Assembly (NCBI GenBank): GCA_026018925.1
Contig: JAKSZU010000016.1
Span: 5,252,940-5,316,939, forward strand
Length of the DNA: 64,000 nucleotides
Source of the DNA: Tupaia tana
Lineage: Eukaryota > Chordata > Mammalia > Scandentia > Tupaiidae
Direction of reading: 5' to 3'
The notes below the pieces were generated by a model. The model was not told the DNA's origin, made no database searches, and saw only the letters and a program-made list of their open reading frames with translations. How positions within the stretch are numbered: position 1 is the stretch's first letter; each line of letters begins with the position of its first letter. The position numbers and the translations under genes are program-made. Shown one piece after another: positions 11,577-23,265 of this stretch.

Positions 11577-11809
11577 CTTTGGTCCAGCCCTATGGTTAAG
11601 GAAGCCAGATCTTACATGGCCAACCATGGTTTACATCCTAGCCTCAAGGCTTGAAAATCATGCTAGGCACATGTGTGTGCATGCCTGTCATCCCAACAGG
11701 ATGAAAAAATGGAGGAGGACGGATCGCGGTGTGACTATGCTCCATGGGAGTTGCTTTCTCACTCTTCCTCTCTCTTTTCTGTCTCTCTCTGGCAATTAAA
11801 AAAAAAATC
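11577..11809 (+). mobile_element. tRNA-derived SINE, old copy
   Basis: The head is degraded (ggtccagccctatggttaagg), followed by the conserved core catgcctgtcatccc...aaaatggaggagga and a CT-rich run ending in an A tail. It lies directly behind the truncated SINE tail. Confidence 0.78.
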
Positions 11810-11816
11810 TAGTTTT

Positions 11817-11960
11817 GTCATATAAGTAAACTTAGACAAGTACTTTCTTTTTTAATCTCATTTACATCATTTGTAAAATGAGATCAGTAAAAAAGTATAC
11901 CAACTTTACAAGGCTGTGAAGATTAAAGATGATACATATGAAATACTAGCAGAATGCCAT
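11817..11960 (+). mobile_element. MIR SINE 3' part
   Basis: The order acaagtactttctt, aatctcatttacatcatttgtaaaatgaga, then aaggctgtgaagattaaa matches the 3' half of MIR in sense orientation. The tRNA-like head is not preserved. Confidence 0.7.
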
Positions 11961-12056
11961 AAATATAAACAGAAAATAAAAATAAATGTAATAAATAAAT
12001 AAGTAAATCCTGTAAATATAAATATAAAATAAATAAAAATATAAATAAATGTAGTG
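11961..12056. repeat. A-rich low-complexity (AAATA)n tract
   Basis: Irregular units of aaata/aaataa run for about 95 bp between the MIR relic and a SINE insertion. It is a simple-sequence tract with no gene. Confidence 0.8.
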
Positions 12057-12059
12057 GTT

Positions 12060-12237
12060 TTTTTAATTACTTATTTATTATTGTTAATATTATTTTTCAC
12101 ATGAGTTTTGCCAGAGAAAGACAAAAGAGAGAGAGAGAGGAAGAGTGAGAAAGCAAGCTGCCAGGTCTGGGACTCAAACCATGGCCAGCCATGTGGGAAT
12201 TCCAACACCTAAACCACCATGCCACCTGCTGGCTCTG
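12060..12237 (-). mobile_element. Short-form tRNA-derived SINE (internally deleted)
   Basis: After the tail and GAGA block it goes directly to agcaagctgccaggtctgggactc, skipping the approximately 80-bp core with the cccttctcctcc motif. Two other copies share nearly the same junction (20,250-20,437 and 38,954-39,097). Likely duplication: tgtagtgg on both sides. Confidence 0.85.
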
Positions 12238-12272
12238 TAGTGGGTTATTACTAAGTCAAGAAATACAGAATA

Positions 12273-12527
12273 GGGACCAGCAGTTGGCGTAATGGCTATG
12301 TTGCTGGACTTCCATGTAGTCGACTGCAGTTCAAGTCCTGGACCCGGTGGCTTAAACTCACGCTGGGCACGTGTGCGTGCATGCCCAAGATCTTGAGAGG
12401 GGAATGGAGGAAAAGGGATTGCGACATGGCCATCTCCCCTGGGGGGCGATTTCTCACTTTTTGTCTCTCTGTTTCTCTCTGTCTTTCTGGCGAGTGCATG
12501 CTCCCTATAGCAAACACTTCTCCAAAA
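12273..12527 (+). mobile_element. tRNA-derived SINE, subfamily B
   Basis: A full-length copy beginning gggaccagcagttggcgtaatgg, with B box region agttcaagtcc, GTGGCC-class core (tggccat) and a short A tail. Duplication aagaaatacagaata / aagaaatacaaaata flanks it. Confidence 0.95.
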
Positions 12528-12542
12528 AAGAAATACAAAATA

Positions 12543-13579
12543 TAATAGCAGACTATGCTACTACCTCAAATCCAACCTTAATTTAGCCTATATTGGAGAA
12601 AGGAGGATACTGCAAAGGGTACATAGATAGGCATAAAACACCCCAAATATCAATAGTAATTGGATGGTTTTTATCCCTCCTTCTTGCGTGTGAAATATAA
12701 GCCTCCTGTCAAGAAAGACCATCACTTGTGGGTAGTTTGTGCTCCTATGCATGAGGGAGCTCCCAGAATGCAAGGCCCAACTGATTCTTTACTTGGGCCT
12801 GTTCTCAGGGGTTTACTTACAGCTGGTGACGTGGGGACATAAAGTCGTATCTCTCCTCAGACAAGAAATAGGCTTACACCTTGTTTAAATGCAATGGATT
12901 ACACAGAAATGGTTTATTACTTGCTGAAGATAATATGTAGAGTGTTCTCAACTGGACTGGTTTGAGGTGTGTTTCAAGTTATTTCAGTTCTCTCTACAAG
13001 CTAAATGATGTATAGTGATTGAATGTATAAAAACAAATTAAATAATAATAATAATAATTAAATAAATGCAGTGCATTAGCCAAGCTCAGTCCTCCTCAGC
13101 TGTCATGCAAACCCACTGTGTATCCATTTGGGCTCACATTGCTTCATGGCCAGGGAATGTGAGGGTAGGCAAGTGAACCAGTGAAAGTATGCAGTACTAA
13201 TGCTGCTTGCTGTACTGTGAGTAATAAGGTCCTTTGTCTCTGACCCAGGAACCTTGTATTTTTTGTCAACATTCATGATGGAGTAATAGACTAATTTATT
13301 AGTTTACACTCAGGATAAAATCCCAGAGCCAACACTTCCCTTTCCCTGAAGTATTAGGATTATATCAAGAATATATTTGTAAATTCAGTACCAAGCTGTA
13401 GGATCTGATCCTCATTTTTCTGAAGCATTCTCTGGAACATTCCATCCAGAAAGATGCATCCACATGATCATGTTCAAGGGTTGTAATCAAGGTGCTCACA
13501 CTGACACATAGATCATTTAACACTCAGGGAAAATGATGATGAATGCTTGTATGTCCATTTCTAAGGATAATTCTTCATA
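12543..13579. other. Unassigned AT-rich sequence
   Basis: No gene recognised. A short AAT microsatellite lies at about 13,045-13,066. Confidence 0.45.
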
Positions 13580-14220
13580 GGTTCTTCATGGTCATAAAAT
13601 GAACTACAAACTCCTTTCCAGGACACAAATAATTCTATGACCTTCTTGCTACTAAACCCTCACCCTTTGACACCCATACTTCTTCCCAGTTGTGTTGTTG
13701 ATGTCCAGAATAATTACATTTTTTGCCATACATCTAACTATTCAAGAAGTACCTGGTGATGGTACATAATCTAGCAGGCTATGTGTTAGAACTGGGAGAA
13801 GACGGGGACCATCGGGTGCCCGTCACCTGTCCTCTCTTGTGCAGCCCAGCCCCCTGAATGCTGTGATACAAACATAGGCTTCTCTAATACAGACTCACTC
13901 AGGTCCTTCCTGATTTCTCTTCGGATCTGCCTCCTCCAGAGATTTCCCACTCAGTCTCAGGTTGCCTTCCTTTGTACTATTGACTATGGAGGGTATATCT
14001 CTGCCAAAACCATGGTCTCACTTATGTCAGTCAATTGTTTACTTATGTGACCTGTTTTCTTGACCCCTCTCTCCCCTCCACACTCTGGTCATATTCAATG
14101 TTATTTTCCATTTTAATGTAGGATGTATATCTTATTCACATTTTTTTCTCTTAGGGCTTTGTAAAGCACCTGATATATAGTAAATGTTAATATCTATGTC
14201 ATAGAATCAATGAGTGACTT
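13580..14220 (+). mobile_element. L2-like LINE 3' region, diverged
   Basis: The string ttagggctttgtaaagcacctgatatatagtaaatgttaatatc resembles the L2 3' end (gcctggcacatagtaggtgctcaataaa). The upstream C/T-rich text is compatible with L2. Divergence is high, so limits are approximate. Confidence 0.45.
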
Positions 14221-14224
14221 ATTT

Positions 14225-16139
14225 ACCAAGGCTCTATTCTGATTTTTGGCTACCCAATATACAATCAGATTTATACAACTGTAGGGCTAGAGAGCTTTTA
14301 GAGACCATTGTTAATTCCCTACATCACAGCTAAGGTATTTTCCAGTTGAATCACAGGAAGAAATACCAATACCAGCTATCCAGTGTATGGAGTTGCAGAA
14401 AGTCTTGTGAACAGAAATAATATCTGAAGTAGGAGCAAATGCAGAAGCTCAGCAGTTAGTTGGATAACTAGTTAGGAGAGCTAGGGACTTGGGGTAAAGA
14501 TGGATTATGTTGAAGTCTGGTCTGCCTTGTTGGGGCAAGCTTCAGAGTCAAGAGCTAGGAAACCTTTACTCAACTGCAAACTTGATGATAAATAAAACCT
14601 TATTCGCTTTCCACTTACAGGGCCACATGATGGAGACATCCAATACATGGAGGGGAGATGAGAAGAACTGTTCAAGATGAGGTAAATGCCTGAGGCACTC
14701 CAAGGGAGAGAAAAGTGGTAGAAAACTGGTTCTTATTAAGTCAACGCAGGTGTGACTCGAGGTCTTCAGTACATGGAGTAACTGTCCTGGCTGGGAGAGA
14801 GGCGGGCAGAAGGAAAGGAGCTTGTTTCTCTACAGGAAATGAACTTCTACAATCCTCTGATGTAGCCCTCTTTTCATTATCTCTTGGTTTTTCTTTCCTT
14901 CTTTCTTTGTGTTTCTTCCACAGAAATTACTATCCACTTTTGGCATCAGTTCAGTTCTTCAAAATGGGGCCACCTGTGAGTGTTAGAGAGCATATGCTTT
15001 TAATCTTCCTGTAAGTCATACTTAGTGTGTCAGTAAAGTTCTACCAGAGTTGAATCTGCCCAAGAAAACATCCAGTAATTTGTGGAATATGATTAAACTT
15101 TGATAAAGCCAGATGAGCTAGGAAGTATCTTTTCTCAAACAATTTACGACTGGGCCAATTTGATATTTGACGTATATCTCAACTGGGTGATTTGCTTCTT
15201 TAACTGAAGGTCACTGTCCTCATTAGAGCTTTTTAACCTACTAGCTTATAATTGTTCAAATACTTCTAAGTTAAAAGAATAAAACAAAACCCTAGTTCTT
15301 TAAGTCTAGATTTAAAAACTACTCCTTGGATGCATGATGATCTTGAACCAGGATCATTGAAAAGTATTTGTTAGGACAGAAAGTGAAGTGTTAACAGAGT
15401 TTCTGATGTTTATAGAAGCAAAAAAGAGGCTTTAAGTTGATATCTTCAAAGAAAACGTGCAGAGGTACTCACTGCGGCCAAATGTTCTTCCCCTGGGCTA
15501 CAAAGCTTTGTGGGGTTGCTCAGGGGGACCCTCCCTGAGATCTCTTTTACTACACGCACTTATTTATAGTCTCTGTTCATCCGTAAACTTACAAGCATGC
15601 ACAATGAAGGTCGTTCTTGATACAGATATTTACAATTCATTCCATAGAAATCTGACAAATACTTTTGTCCCAGAATGTTAAAAGGAACTGTTCTGAGATA
15701 CAAATCCCAGTTACCATGGTCTTTTGTTCATGTACAATTTCACTTTAAATCGTTCCTTCTCCCACTTTTCCCGATTTTATTCCCCTTGCTGGCCAGATCA
15801 ACCTGTTTATTTATAAAAGCTGAATACATGCTGGATAACTGCAGGGTCTGAAGGACCAAAGAGAAGGGGGAGGGACTGAGAGGAACTAAGCGACTTTTCA
15901 GGCTTGTCTTCTGTTCAGCAAAGCTGTCATTATTTTTCTCTCAGAATTCGAAGCTAATGTGCCAAGCAGCCCAAGTGTCTTAACTCTTTTGTTTCTATAT
16001 TTTGCACTTCTTTTTGATGATCGTTAGCTTTGCAGGAAATTTTAAATTTCCCTTAAATATGCAATTTTAACAGGATTTGGAACATTCTTAAGTACCCCTA
16101 CTCTATCTTCTAGTCGACTATTTTTTCTTAAAGCTATGC
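14225..16139. other. Unassigned sequence, about 1.9 kb
   Basis: No repeat or gene recognised. The longest frame (14,715-15,014, +, 99 codons) is C-terminally hydrophobic but has no family signature. Several A/T-rich blocks look single-copy. Confidence 0.45.
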
Positions 16140-16790
16140 CAAAATTTATAATGGAGTTTGATATCATTTTAAATATTTGATAGATTTTTAATTTTTGAAT
16201 AGGTTATATATTACATAGTAAAATATTAAAAGGATATAAAAGATATATCTCTGGCCCTAGATTTCTCATTTCTAGTTCTCCTTTCCGGAGACAACCACAA
16301 ATGCTTGTTTCTTATGCATCTTCCAGAGATAAACATATGCTTGTATGTGTACAGTGTCTGTGTTCATCTCTCCCTCTTTACACAGTGATATTTTACATGG
16401 TGTTTTGTGTATGTTTTCCTTACCTATCTACGTGCTCAGAAAATATGCTAAGTCAAAATATTGAGAAGTACTCTTATTATTTGTATAGCTATACTTTATT
16501 CCATTGCATGGCAATACCATCATTTATTCAACCAATTCCCTGCTCATGAATATTGAAGCTGTTTTAATAGTTTGTTATGACCCTCAATTCTTCAGTGACT
16601 ATCCCTGTTTGCATGTCTTCATGCATACATATGAAATTATCTGTAGGGTAAAGTATTTCATTCAAATTTTTGGGTCAAAGGGAATATAAGCACATTTCAG
16701 TTTTGCTAGATATTGCCAAACTGCTCTCCAAAGATGTTTCACCAGTTTATCCTCTCAACAACATGATTTGTGAATACAGATTTATTTTTA
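16140..16790 (-). mobile_element. Old L1 (L1M-type) 3' fragment
   Basis: The + strand carries landmarks of an antisense L1M tail: tttatgcatcttccagagata, tttattccattgcatggcaataccatcatttattcaacc, gggtcaaagggaatat and tattgccaaactgctctccaaa. These appear in the order seen in old L1 3' regions reversed. It is heavily mutated with no usable frame. Confidence 0.7.
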
Positions 16791-17283
16791 AATGTGCACT
16801 CTCTATGAAGAGAGATAAACCTGCTCAATATTTGCCACTGCATCTTGCAATCAGCAACGAAATGAATCTAGCAGACACCAAATATAATTAAGAGCACATT
16901 AGAGTTACAATTGAAATGAGTCAGTGCAATGCACCTTCTCACCTCCCCCAGAAGATTAAACGTATACTTAATACCCACACCTCGACTCGTGTCCTTGTTG
17001 AGAGTGTTTAATGCCTGCACACAGAGCATCTGACAGCTATGCTCATTGACAGGAGAGAGTGTTCTGTGTGTTGTAGACAAATAAGGTCAATGTCTTAAGC
17101 CGGATGCTGTTTTGTTGGACAGGTATTTAAACTGTGATTTTATATCTCAAAATTCCGCACAGTATTAAACACGATGGCGAGTTCAGCAGGTGTGGTTACT
17201 GCTGTCTGAAACTGCCTACGTGTTGGATGTTGGCTCATAATCACATCGTTTAGACTCAGCCTGAAACAACTCTGTCTGCTTTG
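16791..17283. other. Unassigned sequence
   Basis: No repeat or gene recognised in this roughly 490-bp stretch. Confidence 0.4.
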
Positions 17284-17762
17284 AACATGTCAATAAAAAG
17301 GTCTTGACTGCTGATTTTAGAATTAGAAATTTTAAAGTTATTGTTATTAATGGAGCAAAGTTTCTATAATACATTTCTTGCAAGTAATCATTCTAACACA
17401 TTCAAAAATTCTCAGTTTACACCATGAGGTTCTTTTGTTCTCGCTGATTGGGCTGCGTCCAAGTCCAGCGTCTTCTCTGAATGCTGTGGTGAGTTCTTGT
17501 CCCTCGCCTTGTCAATATGGCTGGATGCTCTGACTTCCCCGGACATCACTCTGCCAGCTACATCAGCAGTCAGTGTTTTCTTGATAGGATGTGACAGCTG
17601 GTAACACAAGAGCCTGATGGTGTGAGGCAAGAATTTTCAAATGTGTAAAAATAATGACCACAGGGATTCATTATAAAATGTCTACTCCATTAATAAAAAT
17701 CTTCAACATTCTTAACTCTAAAATCAGAGGTTGAGGCCACTTTTATTTTTTATTGACATGTT
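17284..17762. mobile_element. Long inverted-repeat element, imperfect arms
   Basis: The segment 17,284-17,415 matches, as reverse complement, 17,628-17,762 with gaps. Shared blocks in order are aacatgtcaataaaaa, ctgattttaga, ttattaatggag, and a weaker acacatt-aaaattct. The roughly 210-bp centre is more GC-rich. The arrangement fits an old non-autonomous DNA transposon with long terminal inverted repeats. No transposase domain or clear target duplication is seen. Confidence 0.6.
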
Positions 17763-17902
17763 AAAAGTAGTCAACATCACTCAGTGAAGCCTCTTCATTT
17801 CAAAGAGTCAAATAAATACCCTTTACAAAGACAAGTTGTAATAACATACCATAGGTGGCGTGGTCGCAGTTCTTTTCATATTATATTTCTATTATTTTCA
17901 GT

Positions 17903-18243
17903 GGTGTGTGTGTGTGTGTGTGTGTGTGCATGTGTGTGTGTGTGGATGTGGATGTGGTGTTTTTTAGACAGGTCTTGCTGCGTCATAATTTCCCTGCTTC
18001 AGCCTTCCAGGTAGCTGGGACCACAGGCGTATACCACCATGCCTGGCTCTTTCAGAGAGGGTCTTGCTATGTTGTTCATGTGACTGTCAGCTCAATCTTC
18101 CTGCCTCAGCCTCCTGAGTGGATGGAACTACAGGCACATACCACTGTGCTCAGCTTTATAAGGTGGGTTGGGAACCGAGCCCAAGCCTCCCATGGGGCTT
18201 CAGTCTACCAAGCAGCAGCATCCGTGCACCGTTGAGGCTGGGC
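17903..18243 (-). mobile_element. Chimeric tRNA/7SL SINE with CA tail
   Basis: Read on the minus strand it has four parts. First is a tRNA-like head with A-box-like cttggtagact and B-box-like gggctcggttccc. Second is a 7SL/Alu-like monomer (ctcaggaggctgaggcagga). Third is another 7SL-like monomer (ccaggcatggtggtatacgcctg). Last is a (CA)n-rich tail, seen as (GT)n from 17,903. Flanks tattttcagt and ctatttccagt are the likely duplication. A second copy is at 58,608-58,922. It resembles Tu-type SINEs of tree shrews. Confidence 0.88.
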
Positions 18244-18289
18244 CTATTTCCAGTCTTTATAACCTACTTTATCCCTTACTATTTTTTCT

Positions 18290-18700
18290 CCTAGCCTTAC
18301 CTTTTAGAGAGTCATTCCTCACTCCATAAACACTCGACTTACCCAAATCCAGTTGGACATATCCCAAATTGAACTTATCTCACCCAGAACCAGTTCCTCC
18401 CCTAGAGGTCCCCTATCAATAAGTAGTGTCACAAAACAACCATAACACATGTCAGCATGCTCTTCTCCATCCTCTGCCCTTCCTGCATGGTCCATCGGAA
18501 GTAAATACTACTGGTCCTACCGCCTACGTAGCTCTCAAATCCCCCCACTTCTCTCTGTCTTCCTGGTCTTATCTGGAGTAACACAAAGCCTCCTAACGAG
18601 TACCTCCATATTTATACTTGCTCCTTCCAGGTCACTTTTCTACATGAGGAATGTAGGAGTCAGATTTCTACTTCAGACCAAATCAAATTACAGGTACTAG
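18290..18700 (+). mobile_element. L2 LINE internal fragment
   Basis: The text from ctcgacttacccaaatccag through ctactggtcctaccgcctacgtagctctcaaat, then agcctcctaacgag and ggaatgtaggagtcag, resembles the L2 segment upstream of its 3' end in diverged form. No intact frame remains. Confidence 0.5.
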
Positions 18701-19299
18701 GTTTACTCTCTCATCTGAAAAAGTAAAAAAAAAAAATGGTTGAGTTACTGGATATCAGGCCACCAGGCATTGAAGGACAAATGTAAATGAGACAAAGGAA
18801 ATAAGATGAGAGGCAGGATTGATTTAGTTTATAGCATAGAGGATGTTTCCTTGACGCGATGAAAGGAGTGGGAGCCACATGGAGCCTAGTAGTCTCTCCG
18901 TGTCAAGGAAAGGGAAACTGGGACAACAGAGGTATCAAAGTGGTGAGATTTCACAGGACAGAGTCCCAGGGAGACTCTGGGTTGGGTGTCTTCCTCAAGT
19001 ATTCAAGTATTCAACCCACTACTTATCAGTGCACGTCAGTGAGGAAACTGCTCTTGTTTGGGAAGAATAAGTCAACGAGGGTTATAAGGGAAAATAAACC
19101 TGGAGCTCAATCAATCAGAATCTACAATAATGCCCATGCTTAGCAGTCTGAGTGGAAAACTTCATAATTTATGGTTCATCAAGCAGAGTACTTGGAGCAG
19201 TTTGCTTACACAGGGAAGAAAATTGTCCCTAGACTTAGAGCTCCATTGGTCCTGCCTAACAATGCATAAAAGCAATACCCAAGAGCATCAAACTGTTTC
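18701..19299. other. Unassigned sequence with A-run
   Basis: No gene recognised; an A12 run lies at 18,726-18,737. The right edge merges into old L1M 5' sequence, so the boundary is uncertain. Confidence 0.4.
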
Positions 19300-19970
19300 T
19301 GAGTAATTTGATCACCTCTTAGGAAAACGAAATGAGACAAAGGAAGTCAAGAAAATTGACAGGAATAGAAAAATATTCAGCAGCTAGCAATGTAAGAATC
19401 ACAATGTCTGGTATCTGACTGAAAATTACCAGGCATGCAAAAAGAAAAATATAAAACGTGATTAATCAAAATCAATTAATCAAAACTGACTCAAATTAAA
19501 ACAAAAACATTAATCACTCTTACTATATTTGTATGATCAAAACACTAAAAAAAGAATGATTTAATGTGTTAAGTAGAGATTTAAGCAATATTCTAAAAGA
19601 ACCCAAATCAAACTTCTACAGATGAAACATCCAAAGTCTGAGATGAAAATACACTGGATGTGGTTAAGAGCAGATTAGACATTGTAGGAGAAAAGATTTG
19701 TGAGCTTGAAGACACAATAAAAGAATCATCCAAAAATCAAACCAAGAGAAACAAATTGTGGAGTGGAGAAAGCATTAGTGAGCCATGGACAACCTGAAGA
19801 GGCCTATCATAAGCATAATTGGGGTCAGACAGAGAAATCACTTGAAGAAATAATGGCCAAAATATTTCCAAATTTGGTAAAATGTACAAATCACCAAATT
19901 CAAAAACCTTAAAAAAAATCCAAGTATAAGAGTAATGAAGAAAACTGCATCAAGATACATCATAATCAAT

Positions 19971-20233
19971 TTTTTTTCTTTTTCTTTTTTTTTTTCTACG
20001 AGATTTTTGCTATAGGGTAAATGTACTCACTGGGAAGACAGAGAGAGAGAGAGAGAAAGTGAGAAATTACCCCTCAGGGGGATGGCCATGCCATTCTCCC
20101 CATTCTCCTCTCAGGATTTTGGGCACACACGCACATGCCCAGAATGAGTTTTAAGCTGCCAGGTCTGGGACTCGAACTGAAGTCAGCCCCGTGGGAGTCT
20201 AGCACCTTAACCACTATGCTACCTGTTGGCCCC
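19971..20233 (-). mobile_element. tRNA-derived SINE inside old L1
   Basis: It runs from a T-rich tail and gagatttttgctataggg to the head tgttggcccc. The host L1 text cataatcaa is repeated around it and around the next SINE, indicating two insertions at the same target. Confidence 0.9.
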
Positions 20234-20249
20234 CATAATAAAAAAAATT

Positions 20250-20437
20250 AATAATTATTTTATGCAATTTTATTTATTATTACCTTTATACAAATTTGAC
20301 TAGAGAGAAAGAGAGGGAGGGAAAGAGAGAGAGAGAAATGGATAGTGAGAAAGCAAGCCACCAGGTCTGGGATGCAAACTATGTTGGTCATGTAGAAGTC
20401 CAGCACCATAACCATCATGCCACCTGCCAGCCCCCAT
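20250..20437 (-). mobile_element. Short-form tRNA-derived SINE (internally deleted)
   Basis: A GAGA block is followed directly by agcaagccaccaggtctggga, as in the 12,060 and 38,954 copies. The head ends ctgccagccccc. The adjoining cataatcaaatt is the third copy of the shared target word. Confidence 0.85.
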
Positions 20438-20537
20438 AATCAAATTCTTAAAATATGAATTTACATATATATAAAGAAAGTATACATGGAGACTTGAAAA
20501 ACTCCATAGAAAGTAGAATTAAAGTATGAGTTTATTT

Positions 20538-20783
20538 ATTTATTTTTTTAGAGAGGTTTCTGCTATAGGGCGCGTGCACTCGCCAGACAGAGAGAGACAG
20601 AGAGACAGAAAGCAAGAAATCACCCCCCAGGGGGGATGGCCACGCTGCAATCCCTTCTCCTCGGATCTTGGGCATGCACACACACGCGCCCGGCATGAGT
20701 TTAAGCCACCGGGTCCGGGACGCGAACCGCGGTTGACTACGTGGGAGTCTAGCAACATAGCCATTACGCTAACTGCTGGTCCC
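20538..20783 (-). mobile_element. tRNA-derived SINE, subfamily B, young
   Basis: CpG-rich with an intact head and B box. A roughly 20-bp piece of the cctccattctcctc core is missing. Duplication aaagtatgagtttattt / aaagtatgtgtttattt flanks it within the old L1. Confidence 0.95.
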
Positions 20784-21540
20784 AAAGTATGTGTTTATTT
20801 TGGGACAAAAAATTTTGAAATCTATGCATAATTTTTTATAATGAGAATTTTTCATGAAACTTTTGAAGACCCAGACCCAACATATTGAAAAGAGCCAAAG
20901 AAAAAGAACACATTAAATACAGAAGAATAAAGCAAAACAGTTTAACTTTCTCAGAAACAATAAACACAAAAGACAGTGGACAATATTTTAAAGTTCTCAA
21001 AGACAAAAACTGTCAACTTAGATTCTTCATCACCTACAACATCATCTTTCAAAGATGAAGGCACAATAAAGACTTATTCAGACAGACAAAGCAGAAATAA
21101 ATTTATTGGCACACACCTGCACTACAAGAAAAGTTACAGGGAGTCCGTCAAGCAGAGGGGAATGATTCCAGATGGACCTCTGTGTCCATACGAAGGAGTG
21201 AGGCGCTCAGGAACAGTAACTACATGGGACAATTAAAGAGTTGCTTCTTATTTCAAGCTTTGGACAAGCTAACTGCTTAAAATAGTAAGTGTGTATTATG
21301 GAATATATATCATATGTTGAAATAAAACATTCAGTAAAATAGCATGATGCCTAGGAGGGGAAGACGGAGGTATATTGTGGTAAAGCCCTTATATGTGAAG
21401 TGCTATAATATCATTTGAAATTAGATCCTGATAAGGTAAAAATGTACAGTATGAACCCTAAAACAATTATAAAATAAAATGGTACAAAGAGTTACAGCTA
21501 ATAAAATAGAAATGATTAGAATCATTAACAAAAATACTTG

Positions 21541-21792
21541 GGCCGGCAGTGGTATGGTGGTGAAGATGTTGGACTCCTACATGACTGATCACAGTTCGAG
21601 TCCCACACCCTGTGGCTTGAAACTCACACTGGGCGTGTGTATACATGCCCCAAATCCCAAGTGGAGAATGGAGAAGGGATTGTGGTTGACCATCCCCTCT
21701 GGGGGGTGATTTCTCACTTTCTCTCTCTGTGTCCCTTTCTGGTGAGTGCATGGACCCTATAGCAAAAACATAAACAAAAACAAAAACAAAAC
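21541..21792 (+). mobile_element. tRNA-derived SINE, old variant head
   Basis: It begins gggccggcagtggtatggtgg and carries B box agttcgagtccc, the usual core and a tail grown into (CAAAAA)n. The old L1 text continues on the far side (actcaatccaaaa), showing it is an insertion. Confidence 0.9.
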
Positions 21793-21830
21793 TCAATCCA
21801 AAAACTTCTGTTTGAGGGCAGGTGACGTAG

Positions 21831-22970
21831 ACTCATTTCTCCCTGTTAAATACAAATGTAAATCCTGGAAAGGACAAAAGAAGCAACTAAAGGAGAACTC
21901 TCAACCATGGAAAAAGGAAAGCAAAAGGAAAGTAAACTGATTAAGGACCTCAGGAACAGAGGAAGAAACAGCAGCTGTGTGTCCTATGATCTCTCCACCC
22001 AACAGAAGAAAGGACTCAGGCCCAGCATTTTCTGACCCACCTCTGTACAGAAGGTGTCACGTGTAAGTTCAGCTCTGCCCTGGATTGTACAAGGCCTTGT
22101 TAGCAAGAACAAGCAACTCACTGCACCAGCAAGGGGGATAGTTTGAGAGTTCAGGAGAAGTGTGCTTTGTCCCCACCTGGGCTGAGACTCACCTTTCCAA
22201 CCCAGAGACACCAGCAGACACCGGGAAGACGCATCCACTGGAAGTAGCACTTGCCCCAGAAGGCACTGAAATTCCCATCAGGGTTGCAACTCCCGCCTTT
22301 CACCCAGCAACAGTGGGAGGCCAGGCAGCACTAAGGAGAGGGATCACTTGACGAAGGAGCAGGTCCAGGAAGACTCCTGGTCTCTGAGGTAGCAGAATCT
22401 CCTTTCCCATTTAGAGGCACTAGGTTTCCTGGTTTGGAGAAATGTACCACTACACATATACCAGAGTGACTCAGGGGGCCCAGTGGCACCAGAGGGGGCA
22501 AGCAGACAAATAGCACCCTTGGCCCAGAAAGTAAATTGTCAACCCACGAATTAGATCAGGACCTCTGTGCTAAACCTAAACAGGGTGATTTTCTGCTACC
22601 ATGAAGGTCTAAATAGGGCCCAGGCTCTCCCACATTAGAATCAAAACGTCCAGTGCATAACTGAAAATCACCTGCATACCTAAATCAGGACTTCTAAAAC
22701 AGTCATCGTAAAATGGTTTGGTAAGGTATTACTCTGTTAAAAGAAATAGGAAAAAAAGTAAATTTCAGCAAACAAATGAAAGTATAGAAAAGAGCTAAAT
22801 GGAAATTATAAAACTAAAAAAGGCAATAAGAGAAGTAAACAACTTGATGGTGAGATCAACAGCATAGCGGGCATGACAGATGAAAGAATCAGAAGTCCAG
22901 GACAGTTAAGTGGAATTCATCTGATATGACAACAGAGAAAATAGAGGACTTAAAAGGAAGTAAGGTTTCT
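21831..22970 (+). mobile_element. Second old L1M fragment (5' region and ORF1 start)
   Basis: Diverged L1M 5' text is visible: ggtctaaatagggcccaggctctcccacattagaatc, then cagtgcataactgaaaatcacctgcatac, then an ORF1-like stretch around 22,790-22,960. The first few hundred bases are GC-richer and only tentatively L1 5' UTR. Confidence 0.55.
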
Positions 22971-23214
22971 ATATGTCACCCTCAGTAGTAAAATGTTGGT
23001 ATAAATTGGTGAGCATAAGATGCATATGTCTTACATATATGGGAATATATATACATGTTTGTATAGGAACACATAATTATTATAAATAACTAAAATAGAT
23101 GTGATTTATATAAAATATATACATAAAATATATTAATATGTATAAATAACATAATCCACGTAAAGTATATATGCATAAAATATATTATTTATTTTAAAAA
23201 TATGATTATATGTG

Positions 23215-23265
<51 letters not shown>

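Larger units (their letters stand above)
19300..21830 (+). mobile_element. Old L1M/HAL1-type LINE, 5' part to start of ORF2
   Basis: Diverged L1 landmarks appear in sense order. They are tctggtatctgactgaaaattaccaggcatgcaaa (5' region), ORF1-like stretches around 19,640-19,960, then, after SINE insertions, caaaaactgtcaacttagattc and ccagatggacctctgtgtcc. The inter-ORF region follows to about 21,830. Both frames are destroyed. Four SINEs interrupt it, so it predates them. HAL1 and L1M share this region and cannot be told apart by eye. Confidence 0.75.

Noticed and set aside
17903-18243. 7SL RNA gene
   Set aside because: Two diverged partial monomers fused to a tRNA-like head and a CA tail make this a SINE, not a functional 7SL gene.
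23219-23262. (TA)n run as an origin or promoter
   Set aside because: A perfect dinucleotide microsatellite in AT-rich DNA with no other supporting signal.
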